This document shows, piece after piece, positions 25,391 to 34,068 of a stretch of 64,000 nt of DNA. The notes beneath the pieces were generated by a model that had not been told where the DNA came from, did no database searches, and saw nothing but the letters and a program-made list of their open reading frames with translations. Made by a program: the position numbers and the translations under genes. Position 1 is the stretch's first letter, and each line of letters begins with the position of its first letter. Source of the stretch: JAAYUD01 sp963676865 (lineage in GTDB: Bacteria > Bacteroidota > Bacteroidia > Bacteroidales > Bacteroidaceae); the NCBI GenBank assembly GCA_963676865.2, contig CAXXSS010000001.1, forward strand, positions 1,302,001-1,366,000, written 5' to 3'.

Positions 25391-27541
25391 TTATTTCATT
25401 ATCAAATAAATTCGGCTTCCTTTAACCACTCTGGTTCCTGGTTGTTGAGATTGTGAAAATACTCTTCCTATGCCACTCACACCAACTCTTAGGCCTTTGT
25501 TCTCAAGTAAGTAAACCGCGTCTTTTGCTCCCATGCCAATAACAGATGGAACACCATACAATTGTTCTTTCCTGTCCATGAGTATGGCATTTGTCGAATT
25601 TCTTTCTTTGCACCATATATGTGAAAAGTTACCTGCAAATTGAGGACGCGATTGGATTTTTAAGGCATCCAATACATGTTTTGTCTCAGACCAATCCCCA
25701 TCCATTAAACGAGGTATCATGTTGTTGACAGTATCTCGCGCATTTGCAGCTGGCAACCTCAAGTCTTTGGCATATACTTGCTCTGCAATTTTACCAAAAA
25801 CAGAACCGGCCATTAGCCCTCCCGATGCAGGTCCTCCGGGCTTTTGAATAGAAACGATACAACTATATTTTGGATTATCCGACGGGAAATATCCACAGAA
25901 ACTTACCAAATAAGCAAATCCTTTTCGATAACCGGCCGTGCCCTGTGATATTTGGGCTGTACCAGTTTTTCCCGATGCAGAGAAGTGTTTCGATTTTGCC
26001 GGTTTGCCCAATCCGTGCGGATCCATTACAACTCGTTTCAATATCATGTGTATCTGGCTTAATGTATGATCGGAGCAGATTTTCGGATTGATAATCTCTG
26101 TAGAATAATTCTTAACTATTTCTCCTTTTCGCACAATGTCACTTACAAATTTAGGGCGAACCATAACGCCATTATTGGCAACCGCATTATAAAAAGTCAG
26201 AATATTAAGTGGCGGAACTTGGGTCTCGTAGCCTATACTCATCCACGGCAATGTTGTTTTAGAAAAATATCTTTCATGCGGACCTTTTATGTTTGGCATG
26301 CCTTCTCCTTTTATTTGGAGATGCAACGGCTTATCCAAGCTCATTCTTTTTAGCCCGTCAATATATTTTTGAGGATCGTTGTGATAAAACTTATCAATGA
26401 TAGTTGAGACTCCTACGTTCGAAGAATACATCAACACATGTGTTACGTCAATGGGGCCAAATCCTCCTTTTGTATCCCAATTCCAGTCTCTCATATCTCG
26501 CCCATACATCTTTCGAACTCCTGAACCGGTATCGACCATATAGTCCGGAGTAATATAACCGTCTTCCATTGCAACCATGATACTGGCTGTCTTAAATGTA
26601 GATCCCGGTTCCATCATACTGCTGATTGCATCATTTTTTGTTTCTTGGTAATCCCCTTTTGGAGACTTTGTCATGTTGACGATTGCTTTCACATTACCTG
26701 TTTTCACTTCCATCAAAACGACTACGCCCGAAGAAGCATTGATTTTTTTCAACTCGTCGACTAAAGCTTTCTCGCAAATGTCTTGCATGTCTACGTCGAT
26801 TGTTGTTATTACATCGCAACCATCTTCTGGCGGAATATCAACAATATTCATAAACCGATTCATCACTTTTTGCCAGTGGGCTTTACCATCTTTGCCCCGT
26901 AATATAGAATCGAAAGATAGCTCTATGCCGTTTTTAGCTCCTTTAGATGCGTCGGGGTAAAGGCTGCCTAATGTTCGAGATGCAAGCGAACCGAAAGGCT
27001 TCTGTCTTCTGTTGTATATAATCTGATATAACCCTCCAATTCGGGAGGGCAGGCTGAATACCGGCAATTGTTTCACTTCCTGCAATTGCATGAAAGATAT
27101 TCGAGTTGGATAGATAAGCCAGCTTTTGCTGTTTTTCCAAATTCCTTTTTCCAAGTGCAGACGAAATTCACGAGCACTTTTATCGGGAAATATCTGATGA
27201 AGTCCTTCACTTATTTTGAACACATTCTTTAGCAGGAGCTTACGGGTATCGAATTCGGGATCGTCGTCGTCTTTATTGGCTGTACAGTCCAAGTATATTC
27301 GATATTCAGGTAAAGAGCTAGCCATTAACTTACCATCGGCAGATATAATATTCCCTCTTGTCGGTTTTATAGGTATGTTCTCCTTGATGAAACGTGAAGC
27401 CACAGTCTCCCAATAATGACGTTCGAAGAACATCATATAACCGGCCCTACCTATCACAACACATCCTATGATGACCAGAATGGCTGTAAAAACCGTATAG
27501 CGTCCGAGAATAATCTTTCTATTTGCTCCTTTTGTTGCCAA
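25391..27541 (-). CDS. ftsI: Septal penicillin-binding protein FtsI (PBP3-like) with PASTA domain
   Basis: 716 residues. Class B transpeptidase that cross-links septal peptidoglycan. One N-terminal membrane helix (about 14-36), pedestal/dimerisation domain, then transpeptidase motifs SxxK (PGSTFK, about residue 310), SxN (YSSNVGV) and KTG (ASGKTGTAQ). The last 55 residues form a PASTA-like unit (PSVIGMGAKDAVYLLENKGL), which E. coli FtsI lacks but Bacteroidetes homologues commonly have. Two bases separate it from ftsL. Confidence 0.97.
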   Translation of the reverse strand: MATKGANRKIILGRYTVFTAILVIIGCVVIGRAGYMMFFERHYWETVASRFIKENIPIKPTRGNIISADGKLMASSLPEYRIYLDCTANKDDDDPEFDTRKLLLKNVFKISEGLHQIFPDKSAREFRLHLEKGIWKNSKSWLIYPTRISFMQLQEVKQLPVFSLPSRIGGLYQIIYNRRQKPFGSLASRTLGSLYPDASKGAKNGIELSFDSILRGKDGKAHWQKVMNRFMNIVDIPPEDGCDVITTIDVDMQDICEKALVDELKKINASSGVVVLMEVKTGNVKAIVNMTKSPKGDYQETKNDAISSMMEPGSTFKTASIMVAMEDGYITPDYMVDTGSGVRKMYGRDMRDWNWDTKGGFGPIDVTHVLMYSSNVGVSTIIDKFYHNDPQKYIDGLKRMSLDKPLHLQIKGEGMPNIKGPHERYFSKTTLPWMSIGYETQVPPLNILTFYNAVANNGVMVRPKFVSDIVRKGEIVKNYSTEIINPKICSDHTLSQIHMILKRVVMDPHGLGKPAKSKHFSASGKTGTAQISQGTAGYRKGFAYLVSFCGYFPSDNPKYSCIVSIQKPGGPASGGLMAGSVFGKIAEQVYAKDLRLPAANARDTVNNMIPRLMDGDWSETKHVLDALKIQSRPQFAGNFSHIWCKERNSTNAILMDRKEQLYGVPSVIGMGAKDAVYLLENKGLRVGVSGIGRVFSQSQQPGTRVVKGSRIYLIMK

Positions 27542-27543
27542 TT

Positions 27544-27897
27544 CTATTTTTCATTTTTATATTGAACGATTACAAACGGTGGCTCTGTAGACGTTTGTAG
27601 ATCACTATTGCTCTTTTGTACATATTCTTCGATCTTACTCTGTCTGCTTATTTCCATGAGCTCAGAACTACGAGTCAAATCAATGTATTTCCATTTTATC
27701 AATTCCCTTTTTAGTCTGTCAATCTTTAATTGTTGCTGTTGTACCGTATATCGGTTATCAATATAGAATATAGTGAATGCAACAACGAGCACAATCATTC
27801 CTATTTGTTTTCTTAGCATTGCTCCAGACACGAACATATCTCCTCCGATCAATGACCCTAAAAAGTTTCTTTTTTTCTTCTTTTCTTTATTAGCCAT
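27544..27897 (-). CDS. ftsL: FtsL-like cell division protein
   Basis: 117 residues. Lys-rich cytoplasmic N-terminus (KEKKKKRNFLGSLIGGD), one membrane helix at about 32-46, then a heptad-like periplasmic segment (NRYTVQQQQLKIDRLKRELIKWKYI). This is the FtsL layout, and its position between rsmH (8-bp overlap) and ftsI supports it. Sequence similarity to proteobacterial FtsL is low, so the assignment is by topology and synteny. Confidence 0.88.
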   Translation of the reverse strand: MANKEKKKKRNFLGSLIGGDMFVSGAMLRKQIGMIVLVVAFTIFYIDNRYTVQQQQLKIDRLKRELIKWKYIDLTRSSELMEISRQSKIEEYVQKSNSDLQTSTEPPFVIVQYKNEK

Positions 27898-28822
27898 TGT
27901 CTATCCCTCCAATTCTTTCTGCAATGCGCAATTTTGCACTTCTCGAACGTGGATTGTTCTCTATTTCTTCTTCGTCGGGAGCAATTACTTTGTTGTTTAT
28001 CAATTTGAATGGCGATATTACATTGCCAAAGAAATCTTTTCCATTATCGCCTTTGAGATTTCCCGATTTCATTATATTTTTTACCATCCGATCCTCAAGA
28101 GAATGGTAAGTGATAACGGCCAATCGACCACCCGGCTTTAAGACGTCAATAGTAGTGGTAAGCATTTCTTGAAGAGCTTCCATTTCATGATTCACCTCTA
28201 TCCGAAGAGCCTGAAACAGACGGGCCATTTCTTTTTTACCGGCAGAACGAGGAAAGAGCGGCCTCATCGTATCAAGTAGTTCTTGCACGGTATTGATTGT
28301 TTTCTTTTGGCGAGATCTGACAATGGCTGCAGCCATTCGCCTACTTTCTTTGAATTCACCATAAAGATAAAACACATCAGCCAACTTTTCTTCTTCATAA
28401 TCGTTTATCACGTCCGAGGCTTTCATTAGTGCCTGTTTGTTCATTCGCATATCTAAAGCAGAATCAAAGCGAAACGAAAATCCACGTTCACTATCGTCAA
28501 AGTGATGCCACGAAACGCCTAAGTCAGCTAATATTCCATCCACCGATTCAGCATCGTAGTAGCGAAGAAAGTTGCTCAAGAAACGGAAGTTGCTGCGAAC
28601 GAAAGTAAAGCGTTTGTCGTCCAGAATGTTGCGCTCTGCGTCTTCGTCTTGATCAAATCCCAAAAGCCTACCGCCATCGCCTAACCGAGAAAGGATTTCC
28701 CTAGAGTGCCCTCCTCCCCCGAAAGTAACATCCACATACGTACCGTCCGAATGAATATTAAGCCCATCTACGCTTGGTTTTAGCAGTACCGGAACATGAT
28801 ATATCATTTCTGATTCGTTCAT
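27890..28822 (-). CDS. rsmH: 16S rRNA (cytosine1402-N4)-methyltransferase
   Basis: 310 residues (MraW family). Methylates C1402 in the ribosomal P site. Begins IYHVPVLLKPSVDGLNI; SAM-binding motif VDVTFGGGGHSREILSRLG; DGILADLGVSWHHFDDSERGFSF; and the C-terminal TYHSLEDRMVKNIMK. Its start overlaps the mraZ stop by four bases and its end overlaps ftsL by eight, indicating translational coupling. Confidence 0.97.
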   Translation of the reverse strand: MNESEMIYHVPVLLKPSVDGLNIHSDGTYVDVTFGGGGHSREILSRLGDGGRLLGFDQDEDAERNILDDKRFTFVRSNFRFLSNFLRYYDAESVDGILADLGVSWHHFDDSERGFSFRFDSALDMRMNKQALMKASDVINDYEEEKLADVFYLYGEFKESRRMAAAIVRSRQKKTINTVQELLDTMRPLFPRSAGKKEMARLFQALRIEVNHEMEALQEMLTTTIDVLKPGGRLAVITYHSLEDRMVKNIMKSGNLKGDNGKDFFGNVISPFKLINNKVIAPDEEEIENNPRSRSAKLRIAERIGGIDNG

Positions 28823-29277
28823 TCTTCCTCCCTTTCTTTCATTACTTCCTCCAATGCATTGCCAAACTCTTTTAAATCCATAAAAGGTTGTTCAGTTTGT
28901 TCTTTCGCCCATATCTCAATACGGTTATCCATGCCTACAAAGCGGACATTACTATGAATACCAGCCACTTGCAGATAGCGCTTTGGTATAAGAATTCTTC
29001 CACTGCTGTCGAGCGCTAAAATTTCCACATCGCTTACATATTGTCTGAATATGAGCTGATGTCGAGAATTCCAAGGACTGAGATGTTTGCGAAGTTCGTC
29101 CAATTCCATATTCCAAACGCTTTCGGGATATAGTACCAGACAATCTTGAAATACGTCTTTGCGCATAATAAGCCCGTCCTCAGAGACAGATTGCAACTGC
29201 TTCCTAAACACGGCCGGCAAAAAGATTCTTCCTTTTGCATCAGCCTTGGCTTCCATATTGCCCCAAAAACGCATCAT
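28819..29277 (-). CDS. mraZ: Transcriptional regulator MraZ
   Basis: 152 residues with two AbrB/SpoVT-like swapped-hairpin units; each carries the DxKGR/DxxGR motif (ADAKGRIFLPAVFRK near residue 14 and LDSSGRILIPKRYL near residue 90). MraZ forms a ring-shaped oligomer that binds tandem repeats upstream of its own gene and represses the dcw cluster in the bacteria studied. It is the first gene of the cluster, and two perfect operator-like repeats are found 37-56 bases upstream of its ATG. Confidence 0.95.
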   Translation of the reverse strand: MMRFWGNMEAKADAKGRIFLPAVFRKQLQSVSEDGLIMRKDVFQDCLVLYPESVWNMELDELRKHLSPWNSRHQLIFRQYVSDVEILALDSSGRILIPKRYLQVAGIHSNVRFVGMDNRIEIWAKEQTEQPFMDLKEFGNALEEVMKEREEE

Positions 29278-29313
29278 TTTTTTACATGTAAAATATCAGC
29301 CGTAAAATTAAAC

Positions 29314-29333
29314 AATTCCCCACAATTCCCCAC
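29314..29333 (-). promoter_or_regulatory. Tandem MraZ operator
   Basis: On the minus strand GTGGGGAATT occurs twice in direct succession (29324-29333 and 29314-29323). Known MraZ sites are direct TGGGN-type repeats at 10-bp spacing ahead of mraZ, so base content, period and position all agree. A third repeat is not preserved. A possible -7 element, TAATTTTA (29303-29310), lies just downstream, so bound MraZ would cover the promoter. Confidence 0.82.
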
Positions 29334-29394
29334 TCTATTTTTAAAAAAATTATCAACTAATTATTAATAGGTGAGGAAAGCGCCACTTTTAGGC

Positions 29395-29976
29395 TTAAAT
29401 AAGGTGTTGTTTTTGCAATTCTCCGACAGTTTCTTCTAATTCCCTGTACCATTCCGCACCATATTTCCGAATAAGGGGTTCCTTTAGGAATTGATAAATA
29501 GAAATATCTTCTTTTTCTCCTTTGAGTATAGCAGCTTTGCAGACATCCCATTTATTATAGTTGGCAGCATCATAACTTCCTACTTTACTGATACGTATAG
29601 GATAAAGATGGCACGACATAGGCTTGTAAAAATCGGTTTTACCTTCTCTAAATGCCTTTTCTATGGCACAATAACAACATCCCTTATCGTCATAACAAGT
29701 GAAGACACAATCCTTACCGTTTACAATGGAGGTCACCAAGTCACCTTCGCAGTCTACGAAAGAAGTACCTTGTTTATTTATCACTTCTTTGGCCTGTACC
29801 GATAGCTCGTTCCACACCGTTGGCAAAACTTCATCCAGTTTAGCCTTCTCTTCTTGCGTTATAGGTGCTCCAGAATCGCCTTCTACACAGCACCGTCCCT
29901 TGCACGCCTCAAGATCACAACAAAATTTTTGTTTCAATACGTCGAATGAAACAATCACATTACCAATCTGTACCAT
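29395..29976 (-). CDS. DUF3109 family cysteine-rich protein
   Basis: 193 residues, no signal peptide. Clustered cysteines: CCDLEACKGRCC near residues 19-30, then CVFTCYDDKGCCYC around 92-105, MSCHLYPIR and WDVCKAA. The pattern resembles Fe-S or zinc-binding proteins related to the YkgJ type, but the metal and function are unknown. Widely present in Bacteroidetes. It is monocistronic, with a consensus promoter upstream, and ends 118 bases before mraZ on the same strand. Confidence 0.88.
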   Translation of the reverse strand: MVQIGNVIVSFDVLKQKFCCDLEACKGRCCVEGDSGAPITQEEKAKLDEVLPTVWNELSVQAKEVINKQGTSFVDCEGDLVTSIVNGKDCVFTCYDDKGCCYCAIEKAFREGKTDFYKPMSCHLYPIRISKVGSYDAANYNKWDVCKAAILKGEKEDISIYQFLKEPLIRKYGAEWYRELEETVGELQKQHLI

Positions 29977-30000
29977 ACATTTACTTCAACTAACAGTTTG

Positions 30001-30031
30001 CAAAGTTAGTGCAACTCAATAGCAATACAAA
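30001..30031 (-). promoter_or_regulatory. Promoter of the DUF3109 gene
   Basis: Minus strand TTTG (30028-30031), 19-base spacer, TAACTTTG (30001-30008): a perfect match to the Bacteroidetes consensus, 25 bases before the ATG at 29976. Confidence 0.8.
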
Positions 30032-30090
30032 AAATATCCTTGATTATTTCAGAAAACATATTGACGAGCCATTATTTATGTACTTATACT

Positions 30091-30130
30091 GCTTGCGACT
30101 CACGCCCGTGAGTCGCAAAAAACATAAGGA
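30091..30130. repeat. 40-bp palindrome-bearing repeat, copy 2
   Basis: Second copy of the repeat at 12163-12202, one base different. Here the inverted repeat has full 10-bp arms (GCGACTCACG / CGTGAGTCGC) around CC. It ends 22 bases before the first recognisable codon of the barrel pseudogene, so it may mark the point where the gene was truncated. Confidence 0.75.
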
Positions 30131-30151
30131 AGAAAACTTTGATTTCCCAAT

Positions 30152-30501
30152 ATGATAGATTTCATGCCTCTTTATGTGCAGTTTCGTTTCAAAGTAGCTG
30201 ATAAACAAATCTAGCAGCAGGCCCTTACATCGCATATGGCCTTTTTGGAAAGACCAAAATGAGTGCATCTGAAGATGGTATAACAAGTAGCATTGATTGG
30301 AATACCTTCGATGATAAAGAGATTGGTAAATTTGAAATTCGGAGTATGAAACGTTTCGATGCCGGCCTGAATTTCGAAGCAGGATTAGAGTTTGGTAAAC
30401 TTCTTGTTGGTGGTAGTTTAGAACTTGGATTACTTAAAGTTCAAGAAAACTACAAGGCTTATAATTCTAACTTCAGCCTTAACGTCGGTTATAAATTCTA
30501 A
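30152..30501 (+). pseudogene. Outer-membrane beta-barrel protein, truncated and frameshifted
   Basis: Two adjoining frames read like the last third of a small outer-membrane barrel (PorT/OMP_b-brl type). First comes a fragment with MPLYVQFRFKVADKQI ending in a TAG near 30213; then, one frame over, LAAGPYIAYGLFGKTK runs on through alternating strands to NVGYKF with the typical C-terminal aromatic. A loss of about two bases between the parts would explain the break. The N-terminal part and signal peptide are missing. An 80-residue ORF from ATG 30259 is only the intact end of this remnant. Confidence 0.7.
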
Positions 30502-30560
30502 TTGATAGAAAGATGACAGTTCTATAAAAAAGCTGTTCACTTAGATACAATTTTAAATAA

Positions 30561-30600
30561 AAAAGGAACGCTCGCATATTGCATGCAGCGTTCCCTTTTT
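30561..30600. terminator. Bidirectional terminator downstream of gpmI
   Basis: AAAAAGGAACGCT pairs with AGCGTTCC(C)TTTTT around a 14-base loop region that itself holds a short TGCA palindrome. T-runs are present on both strands. It lies just after the gpmI stop (minus strand) and after the barrel pseudogene (plus strand). Confidence 0.85.
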
Positions 30601-30614
30601 TATTTTATCTGAAC

Positions 30615-32129
30615 TTATTTCAGTAATACTTTGCCAGTCATTTCCTTTGGTGCTTCAAGTCCCATTATTTTGAGAATAGAAGGAGCAACATCTGCCAGAC
30701 GTCCGTCTTCCACTTGAGCCGATTTATTTTCGGTGACATAAATACAAGGAACCGGATTCAAAGAGTGAGCTGTGTTGGGAGTACCATCGGCATTCAACGC
30801 ATGATCGGCATTACCATGATCGGCAATAATAATAGCCTCATAACCTTGAGCCTTTGCTGCTTCAATCGTTTCTTTTACGCAAGCATCAACAGCAACTATG
30901 GCTTTAGCTATAGCATCATAAATGCCGGTATGCCCTACCATATCACCGTTGGCGTAATTCACTACAATAAAATCGTATATATTCTGATTAATAGCCTCAA
31001 CAAGCTTATCTTTTACTTCATAAGCGCTCATCTCGGGTTTCAGATCATAGGTTGCAACTTTGGGTGAAGGAACCAATATACGATCTTCATTCTCATAGGG
31101 GTTTTCACGACCCCCATTAAAGAAGAAAGTAACATGGGCATATTTCTCTGTCTCGGCAATATGCAATTGACGAAGGCCTTTGGATGAAACAAACTCACCG
31201 AGAGTATTTTCCACATTTTCTTTATCAAACAAGATATGTACTCCTTTGAACGTTGAATCGTAAGGTGTCATGCAATAATAGTGCAAATTGGGTATGGTAC
31301 GCATTCCAAAGTCAGGCTCGTCTTTTTGTGTCAAGACAGCAGTCAACTCTTTTGCACGGTCATTACGGTAATTGATGAATATAACGACATCCCCTTCTTT
31401 AATAGTTCCGTCGAAAGTAGAATTGACAATAGGCTTGATAAATTCATCGGTCACACCTTCATCGTACGATTCTTGCATTGCTTTTACCATATCATCCGAT
31501 TTCTTTCCAACACCTTTTACCAAAAGGTCATAAGCTTCTTTGACGCGTTCCCAACGTTTGTCGCGATCCATAGCATAGTAGCGTCCTATGATAGAGGCAA
31601 TCTTACCTTCTGATTTTGCGCAATGATCTTCGAGTTGACGAATAAAACCTATACCGCTTTTAGGGTCAGTATCACGACCATCCATGAAACAATGGATGAA
31701 AGTGTTTTTGATATCATATTCTTTGGCTATATCACAAAGTTTGAACAGATGATCAAAAGAACTGTGTACACCACCATCAGAAGTAAGCCCCATGAAATGA
31801 ACGCTCTTTCCTGTCTCTTTGGCATAAGAGAATGCTGCAACAATTTCTTTGTTTTGCATAATACTGCCGTCTTTGCAGGCACGGTTAATCTTCACTAAAT
31901 CCTGATAAACCACACGTCCGGCGCCAATATTGAGATGCCCTACTTCTGAATTACCCATTTGTCCGTCGGGAAGTCCTACATCTTCACCACAAGCCATAAG
32001 CTGCGAATGAGGATAAGTAGCAAACAATTGGTCTAAATAAGGAGTTGGAGTATTGAAGATGACATCATCTTTTTTATGGTCGCCCATGCCCCAACCATCG
32101 AGAATCATTAAAAGAGCTTTTTTACTCAT
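30615..32129 (-). CDS. gpmI: 2,3-bisphosphoglycerate-independent phosphoglycerate mutase
   Basis: 504 residues from ATG 32129, the normal family length; an adjacent ATG at 32132 and an open frame up to 32180 exist but add non-family residues. Interconverts 3- and 2-phosphoglycerate in glycolysis using two Mn ions. Alkaline-phosphatase-fold motifs: LMILDGWGMGD (metal Asp), MGNSEVGHLNIGAGR (phosphorylated Ser), the FMDGRDTDP and GRYYAMDRDKRW regions, and the C-terminal NYANGDMVGHTG plus IIADHGNADH metal ligands. A leader of about 130 bases separates it from its likely promoter. Confidence 0.97.
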   Translation of the reverse strand: MSKKALLMILDGWGMGDHKKDDVIFNTPTPYLDQLFATYPHSQLMACGEDVGLPDGQMGNSEVGHLNIGAGRVVYQDLVKINRACKDGSIMQNKEIVAAFSYAKETGKSVHFMGLTSDGGVHSSFDHLFKLCDIAKEYDIKNTFIHCFMDGRDTDPKSGIGFIRQLEDHCAKSEGKIASIIGRYYAMDRDKRWERVKEAYDLLVKGVGKKSDDMVKAMQESYDEGVTDEFIKPIVNSTFDGTIKEGDVVIFINYRNDRAKELTAVLTQKDEPDFGMRTIPNLHYYCMTPYDSTFKGVHILFDKENVENTLGEFVSSKGLRQLHIAETEKYAHVTFFFNGGRENPYENEDRILVPSPKVATYDLKPEMSAYEVKDKLVEAINQNIYDFIVVNYANGDMVGHTGIYDAIAKAIVAVDACVKETIEAAKAQGYEAIIIADHGNADHALNADGTPNTAHSLNPVPCIYVTENKSAQVEDGRLADVAPSILKIMGLEAPKEMTGKVLLK

Positions 32130-32272
32130 CATTGTATTTTTTAAATTAATATTGTCTGGTTTAGAAGGGGGATATATCAAAGGTGGCGTTTAATGACAAA
32201 GCATGTAAGTCGCTTTCTTATTGCGTGTGAAGTAATAAATTCACCACTTTCGGCATCATCCCTTTTCGGTTG

Positions 32273-32280
32273 CAAAGTTA
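32273..32280 (-). promoter_or_regulatory. Probable gpmI promoter -7 box
   Basis: TAACTTTG on the minus strand, 144 bases upstream of the gpmI ATG. The nearest TTTG is 24 bases further upstream, longer than the usual 19-21 spacer, so the assignment is tentative. The 339-base interval 32181-32519 otherwise holds only leader sequence of gpmI and corA. Confidence 0.4.
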
Positions 32281-32451
32281 CAAAAAACTATAGAGCCTGA
32301 TAGACAAACTGCATTAAAAAGTATATATATGAAGTAAAAAAACGGGGAAAGGAGGCTCCTTTTCGGCTAATATTTTATAAATTTGCATTGTCAAACAAAT
32401 CTTTAAAAATATATGGACGATTCGAATCCTCGATTATGCCGTTTTAATTAT

Positions 32452-32459
32452 TAACTTTG
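32452..32459 (+). promoter_or_regulatory. Probable corA promoter -7 box
   Basis: TAACTTTG on the plus strand, 60 bases before the corA ATG. A second candidate, TAAATTTG, lies at 32378-32385. Neither has a clear TTTG at the correct distance. The predicted leader contains a short hairpin ACAGAG...CTCTGT (about 32460-32491). Confidence 0.4.
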
Positions 32460-32519
32460 AACAGAGCAGACTGATTCATCGATTGCCTCTGTTCGTACTA
32501 ATGTATAGGAGACAAACAG

Positions 32520-33455
32520 ATGAGAAAGTATCTCTCTTGCAAATCAACTACCGGTTTTGTAGAGATCAAAGAATGGGCACCAAACTGTTGGGTCAATGTA
32601 GAATGTCCCAATGAAGACGATTTCAATTTCCTGAAAGAAAAGTTGAAGGTTCCCGAATCTTTCTTGAACGACATCGCAGATACAGACGAACGGCCTCGTA
32701 ACGACACAGAAGGCAATTGGTTACTTACCATTCTTCGTATTCCTATTACGACAAGCTCCGAACAAGGAGTTCCCTTCAATACGATTCCCATAGGAATTAT
32801 TACTAAAGATGATATTACGGTTTCTGTTTGTTATTATCAATCGGAATTATTGCCCGACTTTATACAACATACCCGACGAAAAGGATTGGTTGTCCGCAAT
32901 AAGCTGGATCTTATCTTAAGGCTTATTTATTCTTCTGCCGTTTGGTTTTTAAAATACCTGAAGCAAATCAACAATGATGTGACAGATGCCGAAAAAGCAT
33001 TAGAACAAAGTATCCGTAACGAGGACTTGTTGCAGCTTATGAAATTGCAAAGGGCATTGGTTTATTTCAATACTGCCATACGTGGCAACGAAGTGATGAT
33101 AAGCAGATTGAAAACCATTTTTCAAGACACGGACTTAATGGATAAAGATCTGACAGAAGATGCAATTATCGAATTAAAACAGGCTCTCAATACTGTCAAC
33201 GTATATAGTGATATTTTGACCGGAACGATGGATGCATTCGGGTCTGTCATCAATAACAACGTCAACACGATCATGAAACGCATGACGAGCTTCTCTATCA
33301 TATTAATGGTGCCTACCCTTATTGCCAGTTTTTATGGAATGAATGTTAAGATTCATGCAGCCGAGATACCTAATGCATTTTTCTATATTGTTCTGTTCTC
33401 AGTAGGATTCTCCACATGCACTTTCTTTATTTTCCGCAAGATAAAGTGGTTCTAA
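32520..33455 (+). CDS. corA: CorA-family divalent cation transporter
   Basis: 311 residues. Pentameric inner-membrane channel for Mg2+ (or Co2+/Ni2+). A large cytoplasmic N-terminal domain (1-245) with a long helix, followed by two membrane helices at about 253-274 and 285-305. The selectivity motif GMN is present as YGMNV after the first helix. The short basic C-terminus (FRKIKWF) follows the second helix. Its stop codon interlocks with that of the convergent rnhB (shared CTAA at 33452-33455). Confidence 0.95.
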   Translation: MRKYLSCKSTTGFVEIKEWAPNCWVNVECPNEDDFNFLKEKLKVPESFLNDIADTDERPRNDTEGNWLLTILRIPITTSSEQGVPFNTIPIGIITKDDITVSVCYYQSELLPDFIQHTRRKGLVVRNKLDLILRLIYSSAVWFLKYLKQINNDVTDAEKALEQSIRNEDLLQLMKLQRALVYFNTAIRGNEVMISRLKTIFQDTDLMDKDLTEDAIIELKQALNTVNVYSDILTGTMDAFGSVINNNVNTIMKRMTSFSIILMVPTLIASFYGMNVKIHAAEIPNAFFYIVLFSVGFSTCTFFIFRKIKWF

Positions 33456-34054
33456 AAACCGAAAGTAAGCTGTCCATCACCCAATAAGTTAAAAGTCTTT
33501 CGGTGATAAGGTGTCGTGCCATATTGCCTGATAGCTTCTCTATGTTGTTTGGTGGGGTAACCTTTATTTTGTTGCCAAGCATACATGGGGTATTCTTTCG
33601 CAAGCTCTATCATATAGTCGTCACGATAGGTTTTTGCCAAAACTGAAGCTGCTGCTATAGATAGATATTTGCCATCACCTTTTACAATGGTTGTATAAGG
33701 TATATTCTCATACGGTTTAAATCGGTTACCATCAATAATAAGTTCTTCAGGGCCTACTTTCAGAGCCTTTACCGCACGATGCATTGCCAAGATAGAAGCA
33801 TTGAGGATATTGATTTTGTCAATTTCTTCAGGAGTGGTTATGCCCACCGCCCATGCAATAGCCTCCTTTTCTATAATCGGTCTTAGTGCATACCGTTGAT
33901 GTTCGGTAAGCTGCTTAGAATCGTTGAGCTGTTCGTTATGAAAAGAAAGAGGCAGTATAACAGCAGCGGCATATACCGCTCCTGCTAGACAGCCTCTTCC
34001 GGCCTCGTCGCAACCGGCTTCGATAACTCCTGTATGTAGACAAGGCAATAACAT
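33452..34054 (-). CDS. rnhB: Ribonuclease HII
   Basis: 200 residues from ATG 34054 (MLLPC...). An upstream ATG at 34084 would add ten residues and overlap hppA; the shorter form matches the family start. Removes RNA from RNA-DNA hybrids and single ribonucleotides. Catalytic residues: the first Asp-Glu in GCDEAGRGCLAG, Asp in LIIDGNRF, and the later Asp in KTYRDDYM. Located at the end of hppA, possibly coupled to it. Confidence 0.96.
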   Translation of the reverse strand: MLLPCLHTGVIEAGCDEAGRGCLAGAVYAAAVILPLSFHNEQLNDSKQLTEHQRYALRPIIEKEAIAWAVGITTPEEIDKINILNASILAMHRAVKALKVGPEELIIDGNRFKPYENIPYTTIVKGDGKYLSIAAASVLAKTYRDDYMIELAKEYPMYAWQQNKGYPTKQHREAIRQYGTTPYHRKTFNLLGDGQLTFGF

Positions 34055-34068
34055 TTCTATTTTGCTAT

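Noticed and set aside
32132..32180. Longer gpmI start
   Set aside because: The additional residues are not family-like and the start MSKKALLMILDG at 32129 matches known proteins.
32351..32367. Hairpin AAAGGAG/CTCCTTT before corA as a minus-strand terminator or riboswitch
   Set aside because: The stem is short, the T-run is several bases away and no minus-strand gene ends there; I saw no magnesium-riboswitch architecture.
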